Assembly (NCBI GenBank): GCA_000961595.1
Contig: LADO01000021.1
Coordinates: forward strand, 1-64,000
DNA: 64,000 nucleotides
Source of the DNA: Peptococcaceae bacterium BRH_c4b
Lineage (GTDB): Bacteria > Bacillota > Desulfotomaculia > Desulfotomaculales > Desulfocucumaceae
Reading direction: 5' to 3'
Part shown: positions 34,276 to 43,493 of the stretch, one piece after another
Numbering within the stretch: the stretch's first letter is position 1
How the letters are laid out: each line of letters opens with the position of its first letter
Notes under the pieces: model-generated
Databases searched by the model: none
The model's input: only the letters and a program-made list of their open reading frames with translations
What the model was told of the DNA's origin: nothing
Position numbers and translations under genes: made by a program

Positions 34276-35610
34276 CTATTTACCGTACTTTTTTAGTTTT
34301 TCCAGCAGCAACCGGATCTCCTTTTCCTCACCGCTGGCCGAGGGGGTGTAAAATTCACTCCCGACAACATTCTCCGGCAAATACTCCTGTTTAACATAAT
34401 GTCCCGGAAAATCGTGGGGATATTTATATTCATTCACCGTTTTGTTGCCCGCGATTCTTTCCAGTTTAAAAAAGCTGCCATCTCTTAAATGCCGGGGAAC
34501 GGCCGTGGCTTGCTCATCCCTCACCGTTTTCAGGGCGGCATTGATACCCATAACCACGGAATTACTTTTGGGCGCCAGCGCCACATACAGGGCCGCCTCG
34601 GCCATAATAATCCTTCCCTCGGGCATACCCACCCTTTCCACCGCCTGGGCAGCTGCTACCGCCACCATAATCGCCCTGGGGTCTGCCAGACCCACATCCT
34701 CCGCCGCATGTATCATAATCCTGCGGCAAATGAACTCCGGATCATCGCCGGCGTATATCATCCGGGCCAGCCAGTATAGGGTAGCCTGGGGATCGGTCCC
34801 CCGCATGCTCTTGATAAAGGCAGACACCGCATCATAATGTTCATCCTCCCGGTTAAACTGCAGCACCCTGCCGCCGCAGGCCTCCACAGCCAATTCCTTC
34901 CCTATCCTCCTGACCCCGTCTTCTCCGGGGGGCGTGGTCATAACGGACAGCTCCAGGCAGTTGAGAGCAGCCCTGGCGTCTCCGTTGGCGACCCCGGCCA
35001 TGTACTCCAGCACCCCGTCTTCCATATCTGCCCGGTAATTCCCCAGGCCCCTCTCCGTATCGTTCAGCGCCCGCCTCATTACCCGCACCAGCGCCTCCCG
35101 GGAAAGGGGTTCCAGGCGGTAGAGCCGGGAGCGGCTCAGCAGAGGCCTGTTTACGGTAAAAAGGGGGTTTTCGGTGGTAGACCCGATCAACGTTACCAGT
35201 CCGCTCTCCACAAAGGGCAGCAGGGCATCCTGCTGAGCTTTATTGAACCTGTGTATTTCATCAATAAATAGTACAGTGCCCTCACGGTAAAGGGTCAGCC
35301 TCTCCCTGGCCTCCTCCACCACCCGGCGGATATCCGCCACACCGGCCATCACCGCATTAATGGTTTCGAAGTGGCTTTTGGTCATCCCGGCGATAACTCT
35401 GGCCAGGGTAGTTTTACCGGTCCCGGGCGGTCCGTGCAGTATAACGGAGCTAAGGGTGTCGTTTTCCACCGCCCTGCGCAGAGGCGTGCCCGCACCGATA
35501 ACACCGTACTGCTCTTCAAAATCCTCCAGGGTGCGGGGCCGCATCCTTTCCGCCAGCGGAGCGCTCCGGCGCAAATGATCATTGAAGGAATGCTCAAATA
35601 AATTTTTCAA
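34276..35610 (-). CDS. rarA: Replication-associated recombination protein RarA (MgsA) AAA+ ATPase
   Basis: The 444-residue protein has Walker A HGPPGTGKTTLARV (about residues 59-72), Walker B TVLFIDEIHRFNKAQQ (about 110), sensor 1 STTENP, and the C-terminal tetramerisation domain (YPHDFPGHYVKQEYLPE). RarA acts at stalled replication forks. TTG at 35610 is chosen as it is 6 nt after GGGAGGTG; the GTG at 35619 lies inside that site. It is divergent from no neighbour; the rrf2 gene follows on the same strand but has its own promoter. Confidence 0.95.
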   Translation of the reverse strand: MKNLFEHSFNDHLRRSAPLAERMRPRTLEDFEEQYGVIGAGTPLRRAVENDTLSSVILHGPPGTGKTTLARVIAGMTKSHFETINAVMAGVADIRRVVEEARERLTLYREGTVLFIDEIHRFNKAQQDALLPFVESGLVTLIGSTTENPLFTVNRPLLSRSRLYRLEPLSREALVRVMRRALNDTERGLGNYRADMEDGVLEYMAGVANGDARAALNCLELSVMTTPPGEDGVRRIGKELAVEACGGRVLQFNREDEHYDAVSAFIKSMRGTDPQATLYWLARMIYAGDDPEFICRRIMIHAAEDVGLADPRAIMVAVAAAQAVERVGMPEGRIIMAEAALYVALAPKSNSVVMGINAALKTVRDEQATAVPRHLRDGSFFKLERIAGNKTVNEYKYPHDFPGHYVKQEYLPENVVGSEFYTPSASGEEKEIRLLLEKLKKYGK

Positions 35611-35752
35611 GAGCTTCACCTCCCGCCAAATAGTTACCGAACCTTTGTTTGTATTATTCTACCATACCATCCTCCAGCAAAACAAATAAAAACGGAGGCT
35701 AAGTTGTACCCCCGTTAGGGATGCGACAGCAAGAACCTCCCACCTGTCGCAC

Positions 35753-36049
35753 CTATGCACGCTCTTTCCATCGATTTGGATCGCGCTGCCCGTGTAATAC
35801 GGCCAAAACCACCAACTTCTCTGAAGATGCAATATAAAATATACCAAAAGGAAACCTGCGAATCAGTATGCGCCGAATATCTCTATGCACAATTGTGTAC
35901 ATTTCAGGATTTCGCTGGATTTTTGCTAACCCTTCTTCTACACAGAGTAAAAAGTCTTCGCCCAGTCCAAGGCGCTGCCCTTCATACCACAAGTAGGCTT
36001 CTTTTATGTCCTCTTCCGCTTCAGGGCGGACAATCAAAGGAGACATCAT
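35753..36049 (-). CDS. ParE/RelE-superfamily toxin
   Basis: The 98-residue protein, MMSPLIVRPEAEEDIKEAYL onward, has the RelE/ParE fold signature (AEEDIKEAYLWYE, RRFPFGIFYIASSEKLVVLA, VLHGQRDPNRW). ParE toxins poison gyrase and RelE toxins cut mRNA; the conserved R and W at the end fit the ParE side. Its ATG overlaps the antitoxin stop as ATGA, so translation is coupled. It forms a type II addiction pair with the gene upstream. Confidence 0.88.
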   Translation of the reverse strand: MMSPLIVRPEAEEDIKEAYLWYEGQRLGLGEDFLLCVEEGLAKIQRNPEMYTIVHRDIRRILIRRFPFGIFYIASSEKLVVLAVLHGQRDPNRWKERA

Positions 36050-36270
36050 TTCGATTTCTGTATGCGCAACTTGACTTCTTGCCAAGACAAGCCTTTTTCC
36101 GGGGCATTACTATAGAACTCCAGACGTTGTTCTAATTCATCCTTTTGAGCCTGTGAAATAGCAACCGCCTCTTGGTTTTCCACAATGCTGTCCCAGATTT
36201 CTTCTGCTAACAAAATTCGTTCAGCAACATCAAGCCGTTTTATTTCCTCTCGAAAATCGACGATTGTCAT
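36046..36270 (-). CDS. Addiction-module antitoxin, TIGR02574 type
   Basis: The 74-residue helical protein includes EIKRLDVAERILLAEEIWDS and ends SWQEVKLRIQKSK, the pattern of TIGR02574 antitoxins paired with ParE-like toxins. It would neutralise the downstream toxin by direct binding. It has no obvious DNA-binding domain, so autoregulation is uncertain. The antitoxin precedes the toxin, the usual order. Confidence 0.88.
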   Translation of the reverse strand: MTIVDFREEIKRLDVAERILLAEEIWDSIVENQEAVAISQAQKDELEQRLEFYSNAPEKGLSWQEVKLRIQKSK

Positions 36271-36833
36271 CTTTCTTTGCCTCGCTTTCTGGTTATTGCT
36301 GACGGCCTACACTTCAGCGCCGGGCCAAAGCATAGCAGAGTCCTGGTCGGCTGTATATCTTTTCATATTTGTCAATGAGTTTGGCTTACACATTTCTATT
36401 CGATCAGTGCAACTCTTCCCCGAACAATCAGATATTTGCAAATGCTTCGGGTGCGAGTGCCTTGCGCCGGTATTTGTCACAGCAGATACAGTGAATCCAA
36501 AGTGAGTAGACTGAATGACAGCCTTTGTCTACAGAGTATTTCACACCTTTATTATACCAGAAGAATCAAATACAGAACAATGGTTCATTGCGTTGCGACA
36601 GGAGACGGTTCTTCTCAACTGTCGCAACGCAACCAATTACCTAAAGAGGTAAATCCTTCTTCTCAGTTCCTGCAGTTAATGGACGCCTTTGTCATCTCGT
36701 CCTTGCCTCCCGGTTTTGTTGAAGGTTTTTCGAATAGCAGGGTTCCTTCGCTCCAGCGGCGTTACCCGCTTTCTTTGCTACTACGAACCCATCCGCCACC
36801 CTCTCGTCTTCGACTCATTTCCAGTTTCTGCGA
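36271..36833. other. Intergenic region with REP-like inverted repeat
   Basis: No supported gene. A perfect 14-bp inverted repeat, TTGCGTTGCGACAG / CTGTCGCAACGCAA, lies at 36588-36632 around GGAGACGGTTCTTCTCAA, a third relative of the GGGGACGGTTCTT elements. The plus strand at 36640-36840 can be read as an Arg/Pro-rich peptide (SLQRRYPLS, LLRTHPPPSRLR) familiar as a spurious frame in repeats. Confidence 0.5.
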
Positions 36834-37095
36834 TTATAGAGCCATATCTTTTCTATCAATTAATTCCCATGCAAATACACGACCTCTATCGTGAATAGGG
36901 TGGATGAGGTTATTAAACTCTGCTACATATTGCTCACCTATTATAAAGCTAGCAGCGGCCAATACTTCGAATGCCTCAATGGCTGGATCTAAAAGCCAAT
37001 CACTATGGTCGTAACCAAAGTTCAGAATTGCCTTTTTACCTCCAATTTTTGAATCAAGGAGTTTTTGACAATCCGTTAAGGCACTGCGATGGGCA
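36834..37095 (-). pseudogene. C-terminal remnant of an unidentified protein
   Basis: The minus frame encodes about 80 residues, including DCQKLLDSKIGGKKAILNFG, YDHSDWLLDPAIEAFEVLAA and a stop after ELIDRKDMAL. It has codon-like structure and a typical globular composition but no start, and an in-frame stop lies upstream near 37100. I do not recognise the family. It is best read as a 5'-truncated gene. Confidence 0.5.
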
Positions 37096-37244
37096 GGTCA
37101 AATGACCATCAAATACATTTAATACCGCATGACCTTTTTTAAGTCACCGGACAATACAAAAAAATTAAAAACCTCCGTCCTAATGCGAAGGTTTTGCCGG
37201 TTATATGTACCTGTTTTCCAGTCAATTCCAGTCAGTCAATAAGA

Positions 37245-37268
37245 AAGCCGGTTGTTATCAACCGGCTT
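37245..37268 (-). terminator. Terminator overlapping the end of the winged-helix gene
   Basis: AAGCCGGTTG ATAA CAACCGGCTT on the minus strand is followed by TCTT; the stop codon lies inside the stem. A weaker hairpin with T-run is at 37166-37197. Confidence 0.75.
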
Positions 37269-37533
37269 CTCTGATCAGGTTCAGGAATTCATCACCCAGC
37301 CTGGTCAGGCTGCATATTTTACTTTTTCCTTCTGTAGACACTTCCACCAGACCAAGGGCGTAAAGCTGCATCACCACATGATCCAGAACCGCCCTTTTAA
37401 CCTTTGCAGTAAGGGACAATTCCTCTTTATTCATGCTGCCCTGATCCACTAGCGCCAGTAAAACGCGTTCAGCTTCCTCAGGTAAGCGATCATTAACTTT
37501 TCTGAAATAATCCGCCAGCGGTGTAACTACCAT
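37258..37533 (-). CDS. Small winged-helix protein, unknown role
   Basis: The 91-residue protein (MVVTPLADYFRKVNDRLPEE onward) has a helix-turn-helix-like core: LLALVDQGSMNKEELS, KRAVLDHVVMQLYALGLVEV, then a wing ICSLTRLGDEFLNL. This resembles MarR- or PadR-type transcription factors, but it is short and lacks a clear ligand domain. The ATG at 37533 is 6 nt after GGGAGGTG. It is monocistronic. Confidence 0.7.
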   Translation of the reverse strand: MVVTPLADYFRKVNDRLPEEAERVLLALVDQGSMNKEELSLTAKVKRAVLDHVVMQLYALGLVEVSTEGKSKICSLTRLGDEFLNLIREAG

Positions 37534-37611
37534 CAAACTCACCTCCCGTGTAAAATATAAGATGCTAATAGTATGGTCATTTTTTTAATTAAATAATACC
37601 CGGGAAGGCAA

Positions 37612-37642
37612 AAAAAATAAAAAACGCGTGGGTTACACGCGC
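37612..37642 (-). terminator. Terminator of the second thioredoxin gene
   Basis: GCGCGTGTAACCCACGCG on the minus strand is followed by TTTTTTATTTTTTTT. Confidence 0.85.
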
Positions 37643-37654
37643 TTCTTCATGTTA

Positions 37655-37984
37655 TTATATATGTTTGTCAATTATTGCTTTCAATTCTTTTTTGGTTTTA
37701 AAGCCTATGGAGCGTTCAACCTCCTGGCCGCCTTTAAAAATAATCAATGTCGGAATACTTATAACTTTAAGCTCCGCCGGCGTAGACCGGTTTTCATCCA
37801 CATTCAACTTTGCCACCGATGCTTTGCCCTTATATTCCGCGGCCAGTTCCTCCACCACAGGGGCAATCATCTTACAGGGTCCGCACCATTCTGCCCAGAA
37901 ATCCACCACCACCGGCACGTCTGATTTGCCTACGAAATCCTTAATGCTGGCATCGGACAAATACTGAATAAGTTCGCTGGCCAA
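37655..37984 (-). CDS. Thioredoxin (second copy)
   Basis: The 109-residue protein carries VDFWAEWCGPCKMIAPVVEE with WCGPC near residue 36 and cis-Pro in VISIPTLIIFKGG. It is diverged from the thioredoxin at 14117. The longer frame to an ATG at 38020 contains the AAGGAGGG site inside it, so the TTG at 37984 is the likelier start. It probably serves general disulfide reduction or a particular partner; none is encoded alongside. Confidence 0.92.
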   Translation of the reverse strand: MASELIQYLSDASIKDFVGKSDVPVVVDFWAEWCGPCKMIAPVVEELAAEYKGKASVAKLNVDENRSTPAELKVISIPTLIIFKGGQEVERSIGFKTKKELKAIIDKHI

Positions 37985-38135
37985 TACTTCCTCTCCCTCC
38001 TTATATATAATCCCGGCCACTATGCCCGGTTTTATAGTAAAATAATATGTAAATTAATGTAATCAATGCCTTTCTCTTTCTAAATTATAATATTCCCTAA
38101 AAGTTATTGTCAATTCATTTACCTTAAAAAACCTA

Positions 38136-38822
38136 TTATGCCTTTAGCAGGTCCTCAACCACAAGAGCCGCCATAATAAGTCCGGCTACGGAAGGAACAA
38201 AGGAAATGCTGCCACTGTTAACGGCGTCGACCATCCTGGGCTTTTCGGTGGAATACACAACTTTTACCCCCTCTGTAATCCCCTCCTGCCTGAGCCGCCT
38301 TCTGACAGCGCGGGCTAGAGGGCAAACCGAGGTGGCCGCTATATCCGCCACTTTAAATGCTGTGGGATCAAGTTTATTGCCCGCCCCCATACTGGACAGC
38401 ACCGGAATACCAGTGGACACGCAGTATTTTAACAAATCCACCTTGGCCGGCACATCGTCAATGGCATCAACCACGTAATGCGGCCTTTCCTTAAAAAATT
38501 TTTGGCCGTCGCCGGGTACATAGCGCAGATAGCATGAACTGATAGACGCTGCAGGATTGATGGCAGCCATTCTGCCGGCCATCAATTCCACTTTGGGCCT
38601 GCCCACGGTATAATCCAGGGCATGCAGCTGACGGTTGATATTACTGATATCAACCACATCACCGTCCACCAGAATAAACCCTCCCACCCCAGCCCTGCAA
38701 AGGGCCTCAGCAGCAAAAGAACCAACCCCGCCCAGCCCGAACACGGCTACCCGGGCAGCTGCCAGTTTAGCCAGTCCCTCCTTGCCGATCAAAAGTTCGG
38801 TACGGGAAAAACGTCTGTCCAA
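38136..38822 (-). CDS. tcdA: tRNA threonylcarbamoyladenosine dehydratase TcdA
   Basis: The 228-residue E1-like protein has the nucleotide-binding loop VAVFGLGGVGSFAAEALCRAG (residues 26-46), the Arg/Asn motif SNINRQLHALDYTVGRPKVE and VVDAIDDVPAKVDLL. TcdA adenylates and dehydrates t6A at position 37 of ANN-reading tRNAs to the cyclic form. Other ThiF/MoeB-family activities are possible but no ubiquitin-like partner is nearby. It starts with TTG 7 nt after GGAGG. It lies beside the aspS-hisS pair, a frequent Firmicute arrangement. Confidence 0.92.
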   Translation of the reverse strand: MDRRFSRTELLIGKEGLAKLAAARVAVFGLGGVGSFAAEALCRAGVGGFILVDGDVVDISNINRQLHALDYTVGRPKVELMAGRMAAINPAASISSCYLRYVPGDGQKFFKERPHYVVDAIDDVPAKVDLLKYCVSTGIPVLSSMGAGNKLDPTAFKVADIAATSVCPLARAVRRRLRQEGITEGVKVVYSTEKPRMVDAVNSGSISFVPSVAGLIMAALVVEDLLKA

Positions 38823-38902
38823 TATGCTTCCTCCGACAAAATAATCCAGCCTGCAATCTGTTTTTGCAAAGGCCTGACAAATAACAAAAAAGCTTTCGAC
38901 TC

Positions 38903-39034
38903 TATTATCTCGCTAACAGCCTGTAAGACCCCGTCCTCGAAGGTCGGGGATCAATAGGCTGTAAAGCTCGAACTAAGTTCGCTCTAAGGGTTCGGCAGGG
39001 GAATAACCCCTTCCGAACTCAAGGCTCACTTATA
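38903..39034 (-). repeat. Multi-hairpin repeat, copy B
   Basis: Inverted relative to copy A. Read on the minus strand it runs ATAAGTGAGCCTTGAGTTCG ... ACAGGCTGTTAGCGAGATAA and holds all three hairpins without the nested insertion. It lies between tcdA and aspS. Confidence 0.85.
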
Positions 39035-39414
39035 TCCAGAGTACGAAAACTTGTTTATACGAAATGAACCCCACTAATGCCGTCAAAACCCCAAAATTTC
39101 CTTGAACCTGTTCAAACAGGTGGGTGCCCTCCTGATTGATTTTTACTTCCCTGGTGTTTCAAGGGCATGTAAGCCACAACCAGAGTCCGGACTCCCTTTC
39201 AAGCAGTGTTGGCTCAAAACTTCAGAGTAATCACGCACATAGCAGGGTGTTTTTCTTTGCATATATTATGTTACCATACCGGTGAACCCGTGGCAAGTGC
39301 AGACAAATAGTGCTTTGTTTTGATTATATTATAAAAAATATTTAACCTTCTTATACATGCCTGGATCGACACAATTTGTCCTTTTTCGTCTATCACTCCA
39401 TAATATGGATGCCT
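39035..39414. other. Intergenic region downstream of aspS
   Basis: About 380 bp with no supported gene. CTTGAACCTGTTCAAACAGG near 39101 gives a small hairpin. No clear terminator for aspS was found. Confidence 0.3.
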
Positions 39415-41217
39415 TTACGCCTGATTTATAGCCTTGGGCGGCTTTACCTCAGCCCGGACATGCAGTTCCTTGAGCTGGACCGGGTCCACCGTGCCCGGGG
39501 CACCGGTCATCAAACAGGTTGCGCTCTGGGTTTTGGGGAAGGGAGTAACGTCCCGGATGCTCTTTTTCCCTGCCAGCAGCATTACCAAACGGTCAAAACC
39601 AAAGGCTATGCCACCGTGGGGAGGGGTCCCGTATTCAAAAGCCTCCAGCATGAAGCCAAATTTCTCCATAGCCTCCTCCCGGGTAAGTCCAATAATCTTA
39701 AACATTTTTTCCTGAATGTCCCGCCGGTGTATCCGTATGCTGCCGCCACCAACCTCCACTCCGTTCAGCACCAGATCATAGGCTTTGGCCCTTACTTCAC
39801 CCGGATCGCTTTCCAGCAACTCCAAATCATCCTCCCGGGGTGAGGTAAAGGGGTGATGCATGGCCACAAACCGCTGCTCCTCCCCATCATATTCCAGCAG
39901 CGGGAAGTCGGTTACCCAGAGGAAGTTAAACAGGTTTTCCGGAATCAGCACCAATCTTTCAGCCAGATGCACCCGTAGTGCCCCCAGGGAGGCCGCCACA
40001 ACCTCCGGACTGTCAGCCACAAAGAGCAGTAAATCGCCCTCACGGGCTTCCAGACGGATCAGTATGGTGTCAATCTCTTCTTCCCTGAAAAATTTGGCTA
40101 TGGGTGATTTTACACCCTCTGCAGTTACTATAAAGTATGCCAGCCCCCTGGCCTTATAAATGGCAGCAAAGGCGGTAAGATCGTCTATCTCCTTGCGGCT
40201 GAAGCTCCCGCAGCCCCTGGCGTTGATGCCCTTAATTCTCCCCCCTGAAGCTGCGGCGGAAAACACTTTAAAGCCACAGTTTTTAGCCACATCGGTTATA
40301 TCCGTTAATTCCATACCGAAACGGGTATCCGGCTTGTCCGATCCGAAGCGGTCCATGGCCTCACTATAGCTGAGCCTGGGAAAGGGGTGGGATAGTTCCA
40401 GCCCGATGGTCCCGGCACAAATTGAGGTCACCATTTCCTCTGTTAATGTGATCACGTCATCCACATCCACAAAGGACATTTCCATGTCGATCTGGGTAAA
40501 CTCCGGCTGCCGATCGGCCCTCAAATCCTCATCCCGGAAGCAGCGCACAATCTGAAAATACCTATCCATGCCCGACACCATCAGTATCTGCTTGAACAAC
40601 TGGGGGGACTGGGGCAAGGCGTAAAAGCGACCCGGGTTAATCCTGCTGGGCACCAGATAATCCCTGGCTCCTTCCGGTGTGCTGCGGGTAAGCATGGGGG
40701 TTTCAATTTCCAGAAAACCGTTGTGGTCCAGAAAATCCCGCACTAATTTGGCGGTCCGGTGGCGTAATATAACGACCTGCTGCATTTCCGGCCTTCTGAG
40801 GTCCAGATAGCGGTAACGCAGGCGCAGGTTTTCATCCACGTCGATGCCATCTTCAATATAGAAAGGTGGTGTTTTGGCCCGGTTCAATATCTTTAGCCCT
40901 TGACAGCTGACGTCCACCTGACCCGTGGGCAAAGAGGGATTTTCGGTGCCTTCCGGCCTGGGAACCACTTTGCCCTCAATGGCCAGCACGTATTCACTGC
41001 GCACTGTTTCCGCTTTGGCAAAGGCTTCTGCGGAAGTGTCCGGGCTGAAAACCACCTGTACGATGCCGCTGCGGTCCCGCAGATCCACAAATATAAGTCC
41101 GCCATGGTCACGGCGCTTCTGCACCCAACCCATCAGCACAACCTGCTTCCCCACATCTTCGATTCTCAAATCCCCGCACATGTGGGTCCTTTTTAATCCA
41201 CCCATACTTTCAAACAT
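39415..41217 (-). CDS. aspS: Aspartyl-tRNA synthetase, bacterial type
   Basis: The 600-residue class IIb enzyme has an N-terminal OB-fold anticodon domain ([20 protein letters not shown]), motif 1 region [11 protein letters not shown], motif 2 [20 protein letters not shown], the bacterial GAD insertion ([14 protein letters not shown] ... ), and motif 3 [20 protein letters not shown]. It charges tRNA-Asp; whether it also charges tRNA-Asn is undetermined. CGGGAGG precedes the ATG. It lies 89 bp after hisS and is probably under the same T-box. Confidence 0.97.
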   Translation of the reverse strand: MFESMGGLKRTHMCGDLRIEDVGKQVVLMGWVQKRRDHGGLIFVDLRDRSGIVQVVFSPDTSAEAFAKAETVRSEYVLAIEGKVVPRPEGTENPSLPTGQVDVSCQGLKILNRAKTPPFYIEDGIDVDENLRLRYRYLDLRRPEMQQVVILRHRTAKLVRDFLDHNGFLEIETPMLTRSTPEGARDYLVPSRINPGRFYALPQSPQLFKQILMVSGMDRYFQIVRCFRDEDLRADRQPEFTQIDMEMSFVDVDDVITLTEEMVTSICAGTIGLELSHPFPRLSYSEAMDRFGSDKPDTRFGMELTDITDVAKNCGFKVFSAAASGGRIKGINARGCGSFSRKEIDDLTAFAAIYKARGLAYFIVTAEGVKSPIAKFFREEEIDTILIRLEAREGDLLLFVADSPEVVAASLGALRVHLAERLVLIPENLFNFLWVTDFPLLEYDGEEQRFVAMHHPFTSPREDDLELLESDPGEVRAKAYDLVLNGVEVGGGSIRIHRRDIQEKMFKIIGLTREEAMEKFGFMLEAFEYGTPPHGGIAFGFDRLVMLLAGKKSIRDVTPFPKTQSATCLMTGAPGTVDPVQLKELHVRAEVKPPKAINQA

Positions 41218-41306
41218 TATTTATTCCTCCCGGTCAAACATTTTTCGCATAGTCACTTTACTAAAAAATACTGGATATATTGGTACGGTGTCTTGCCCCT
41301 GGCTTA

Positions 41307-42560
41307 TTACCCTTTAATCCTTTGAACCAGCCCGGACAGCGGCACTTCTTCCTGCACCCCGCTGGCCATGTCCTTCAATCCGGCTGTGCCCCTGGCCAGT
41401 TCATCGCTGCCAAGCAGCACAGTGTAGCGGGGATTCAGTTTCCCGGCATATTTCATCTGGGCTTTGAGGCTACGGCCCATGTGATCCTTATCCGCGCCGA
41501 GGCCGTTTTTTCTGAGCATAAAAACTATTTCAAACGCCTTCATTTCGGCCCCCGGATCAACGGAAACCACAAAGGCGTCGATAAGCCGTTGCTCCGGAAA
41601 GGCGATGCCCTGGCTCTCCATGGTCAGTATAATGCGCTCCATGCCCAGAGCGTAGCCTATACCCGGGGTAGGAGGACCACCGCAGGCCTCCATCAAGCCG
41701 TCATACCGGCCCCCGCCTCCAATGGAACTCTGGGCGCCAATATCCGTAGCCATTATCTCAAAGGCGGTGTGGGTGTAATAATCAAGGCCCCTTACCAGCC
41801 TGGAATCAACAGAATACGATATATTCAGCAAATCAAGGTATCCTTTAACCTTCGCAAAATGCCCGGCGCACCCGTTGCACAGGCAGTCCAGGGTTGTGGG
41901 AGCACCCACGGAGAGTTCACCGCAGCGGCTGCTTTTACAGTCCAGAATACGCAGGGGGTTGCGCTGGTAGCGTCCCTGGCAATTAGTACAAAGCTCCTCC
42001 AGGGAGGGCCGGAAGAATTCCAGCAGCCTTTCCCCCAGCACGGGCCGGCATTGGGGACAGCCCACGCTGTTGATGCGAAGTTCCAGCTCCTTTAAACCCA
42101 GCCGGGCATAATAATCCATGGCCATGGCCATGACCTCGGCATCCAGCCCCGGATCACGGGAACCGAACACCTCCACCCCCACCTGATGAAACTGGCGGAA
42201 GCGGCCGGCCTGAGGCCGGTCATAGCGGAACATGGGTCCTGTATAATAAAGCTTTACCGGCTGCGGCCCGGCACTCAGCTTGTTTTCGAGATACGCCCTG
42301 ACTGCGGCTGCCGTTCCCTCCGGACGTAGGGTGATGCTGCGCTTACCACGGTCAAGAAAGGTGTACATTTCTTTTTCCACAATATCGGTTGTATCCCCCA
42401 CACCCCTTTCAAACAATTCGGTATGCTCGAAAATGGGGGTGCGGATTTCTTCGTATTTATATTCCCGGCAGACCTCCCGGAAGGTATCCTCCAGGTAATG
42501 CCATTTGTGGATTTCCCCCGGAAGAATATCACCGGTTCCTCTGGGTCTGGAGATAGCCAT
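41307..42560 (-). CDS. hisS: Histidyl-tRNA synthetase
   Basis: The 417-residue class II enzyme starts [16 protein letters not shown] and contains motif 2 [20 protein letters not shown], the HisA motif LVRGLDYYT and motif 3 [15 protein letters not shown]. Four Cys in the insertion region ([10 protein letters not shown] and CTNC) may bind zinc. It charges tRNA-His. GGAGGG precedes the ATG. A T-box leader lies directly upstream and likely controls both hisS and aspS. Confidence 0.97.
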   Translation of the reverse strand: MAISRPRGTGDILPGEIHKWHYLEDTFREVCREYKYEEIRTPIFEHTELFERGVGDTTDIVEKEMYTFLDRGKRSITLRPEGTAAAVRAYLENKLSAGPQPVKLYYTGPMFRYDRPQAGRFRQFHQVGVEVFGSRDPGLDAEVMAMAMDYYARLGLKELELRINSVGCPQCRPVLGERLLEFFRPSLEELCTNCQGRYQRNPLRILDCKSSRCGELSVGAPTTLDCLCNGCAGHFAKVKGYLDLLNISYSVDSRLVRGLDYYTHTAFEIMATDIGAQSSIGGGGRYDGLMEACGGPPTPGIGYALGMERIILTMESQGIAFPEQRLIDAFVVSVDPGAEMKAFEIVFMLRKNGLGADKDHMGRSLKAQMKYAGKLNPRYTVLLGSDELARGTAGLKDMASGVQEEVPLSGLVQRIKG

Positions 42561-42599
42561 CTATATTAACCCTCCTTAAAAAATAAACCCCCGCCCCCG

Positions 42600-42840
42600 G
42601 CCATGCAAAAAATACTGGCCAGGGACGGGAGCAGTTCCCGCGGTGCCACCCTGTTTGGAATAATTCCCTCTTGTCAGGCTTTTAACGGGGCCGCCGTGCC
42701 ACCCTACAGGCCAGTCAGGCCTTCAGGCGCCGCTCCCGGGTGTTCTTTCGGTGTATTCCCGGGGAAGGGCTTGCAGTCCCGGACCCTTCCTCCCTGCTCC
42801 TGAGATGGTACACTTACTTTTCCCGGTCAACACTTTTACT
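42600..42840 (-). promoter_or_regulatory. T-box leader of the hisS-aspS operon, with two T-box motifs
   Basis: On the minus strand the leader contains the T-box AGGGTGGCACCGCGG (42652-42638) followed by the stem GGGAACTGCTCCC, then GTCCCTGGCCAGTATTTTTT, the terminator. A second nearly identical motif, AGGGTGGCACGGCGG (42705-42691), lies 53 bp before it with one mismatch. T-box RNAs bind uncharged tRNA and switch between terminator and antiterminator. The specifier codon (His or Asp) could not be fixed by eye. Confidence 0.88.
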
Positions 42841-42923
42841 AAAGAATACTGTTTTATGAAATAAATTAATGTATATGAAAAGTTCACTAATAAATTTTAC
42901 GCAATGGGCAGAAGTTTGTCAAC

Positions 42924-43308
42924 TGCGCTATTATTTCCTTTCCCGCACTGGCGCCTATGCGGCTGGCCCCTGCTTCGATCATGGCCAGGGTCTGCAGGGC
43001 GTTTTTAATACCGCCGGAGGCTTTCACTCCCATGTCCGGGCCCACTGTTTTCCGCATCAGGGCTACATCTTCCACCGTCGCCCCGCCCGTTCCAAAACCG
43101 GTGCTGGTTTTAACAAAGTGTGCTCCGGCATCCCTGGATAGAATGCAGGCGGCAACCTTTTCTTTATCGGTCAGATAGCAGGTTTCGATGATAACCTTTA
43201 CCAAAGTGTCTTGCCTCTCAGACATGGCTTCCTCCACCACTGCCCGGATGTCTCGCCTTACCTCTTCATGATGGCCTGCTTTCAGCGCGCCCACCCCACA
43301 TTGATGAC
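42924..43308 (-). pseudogene. deoC fragment, direct repeat of the intact gene at 51099
   Basis: About 385 bp match 51112-51490 at roughly 95 percent by eye. They encode the C-terminal two-thirds of deoxyribose-phosphate aldolase, including the Schiff-base Lys in [20 protein letters not shown] 4-bp insertion near 43293 (CCCACCCCACA versus CCCACA) shifts frame, and the N-terminal third is missing. The 3' end also differs. It lies before the restriction island, in the same orientation as the intact copy after it. Confidence 0.9.
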
Positions 43309-43493
43309 TAACTAAAATGATTTTCTATCCTCTTGTTGAATAATAGGGGCCAGGGAGCCAATAGTAATAACTGTTTTATCGCAACATCCGTAACTTGTCT
43401 AAATGTACGAGATCATGAAGGAAACATCATTGAAATGCAGAATTGCTATAAATAGGTCAGACAAAAAGTGTAAAACAGAAAAGGATGTGCAGA

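Noticed and set aside
36640-36894. Arg/Pro-rich plus-strand frame (LLRTHPPPSRLR)
   Set aside because: Such frames recur in bacterial genomes as noise from repeated DNA; no start, no ribosome-binding site.
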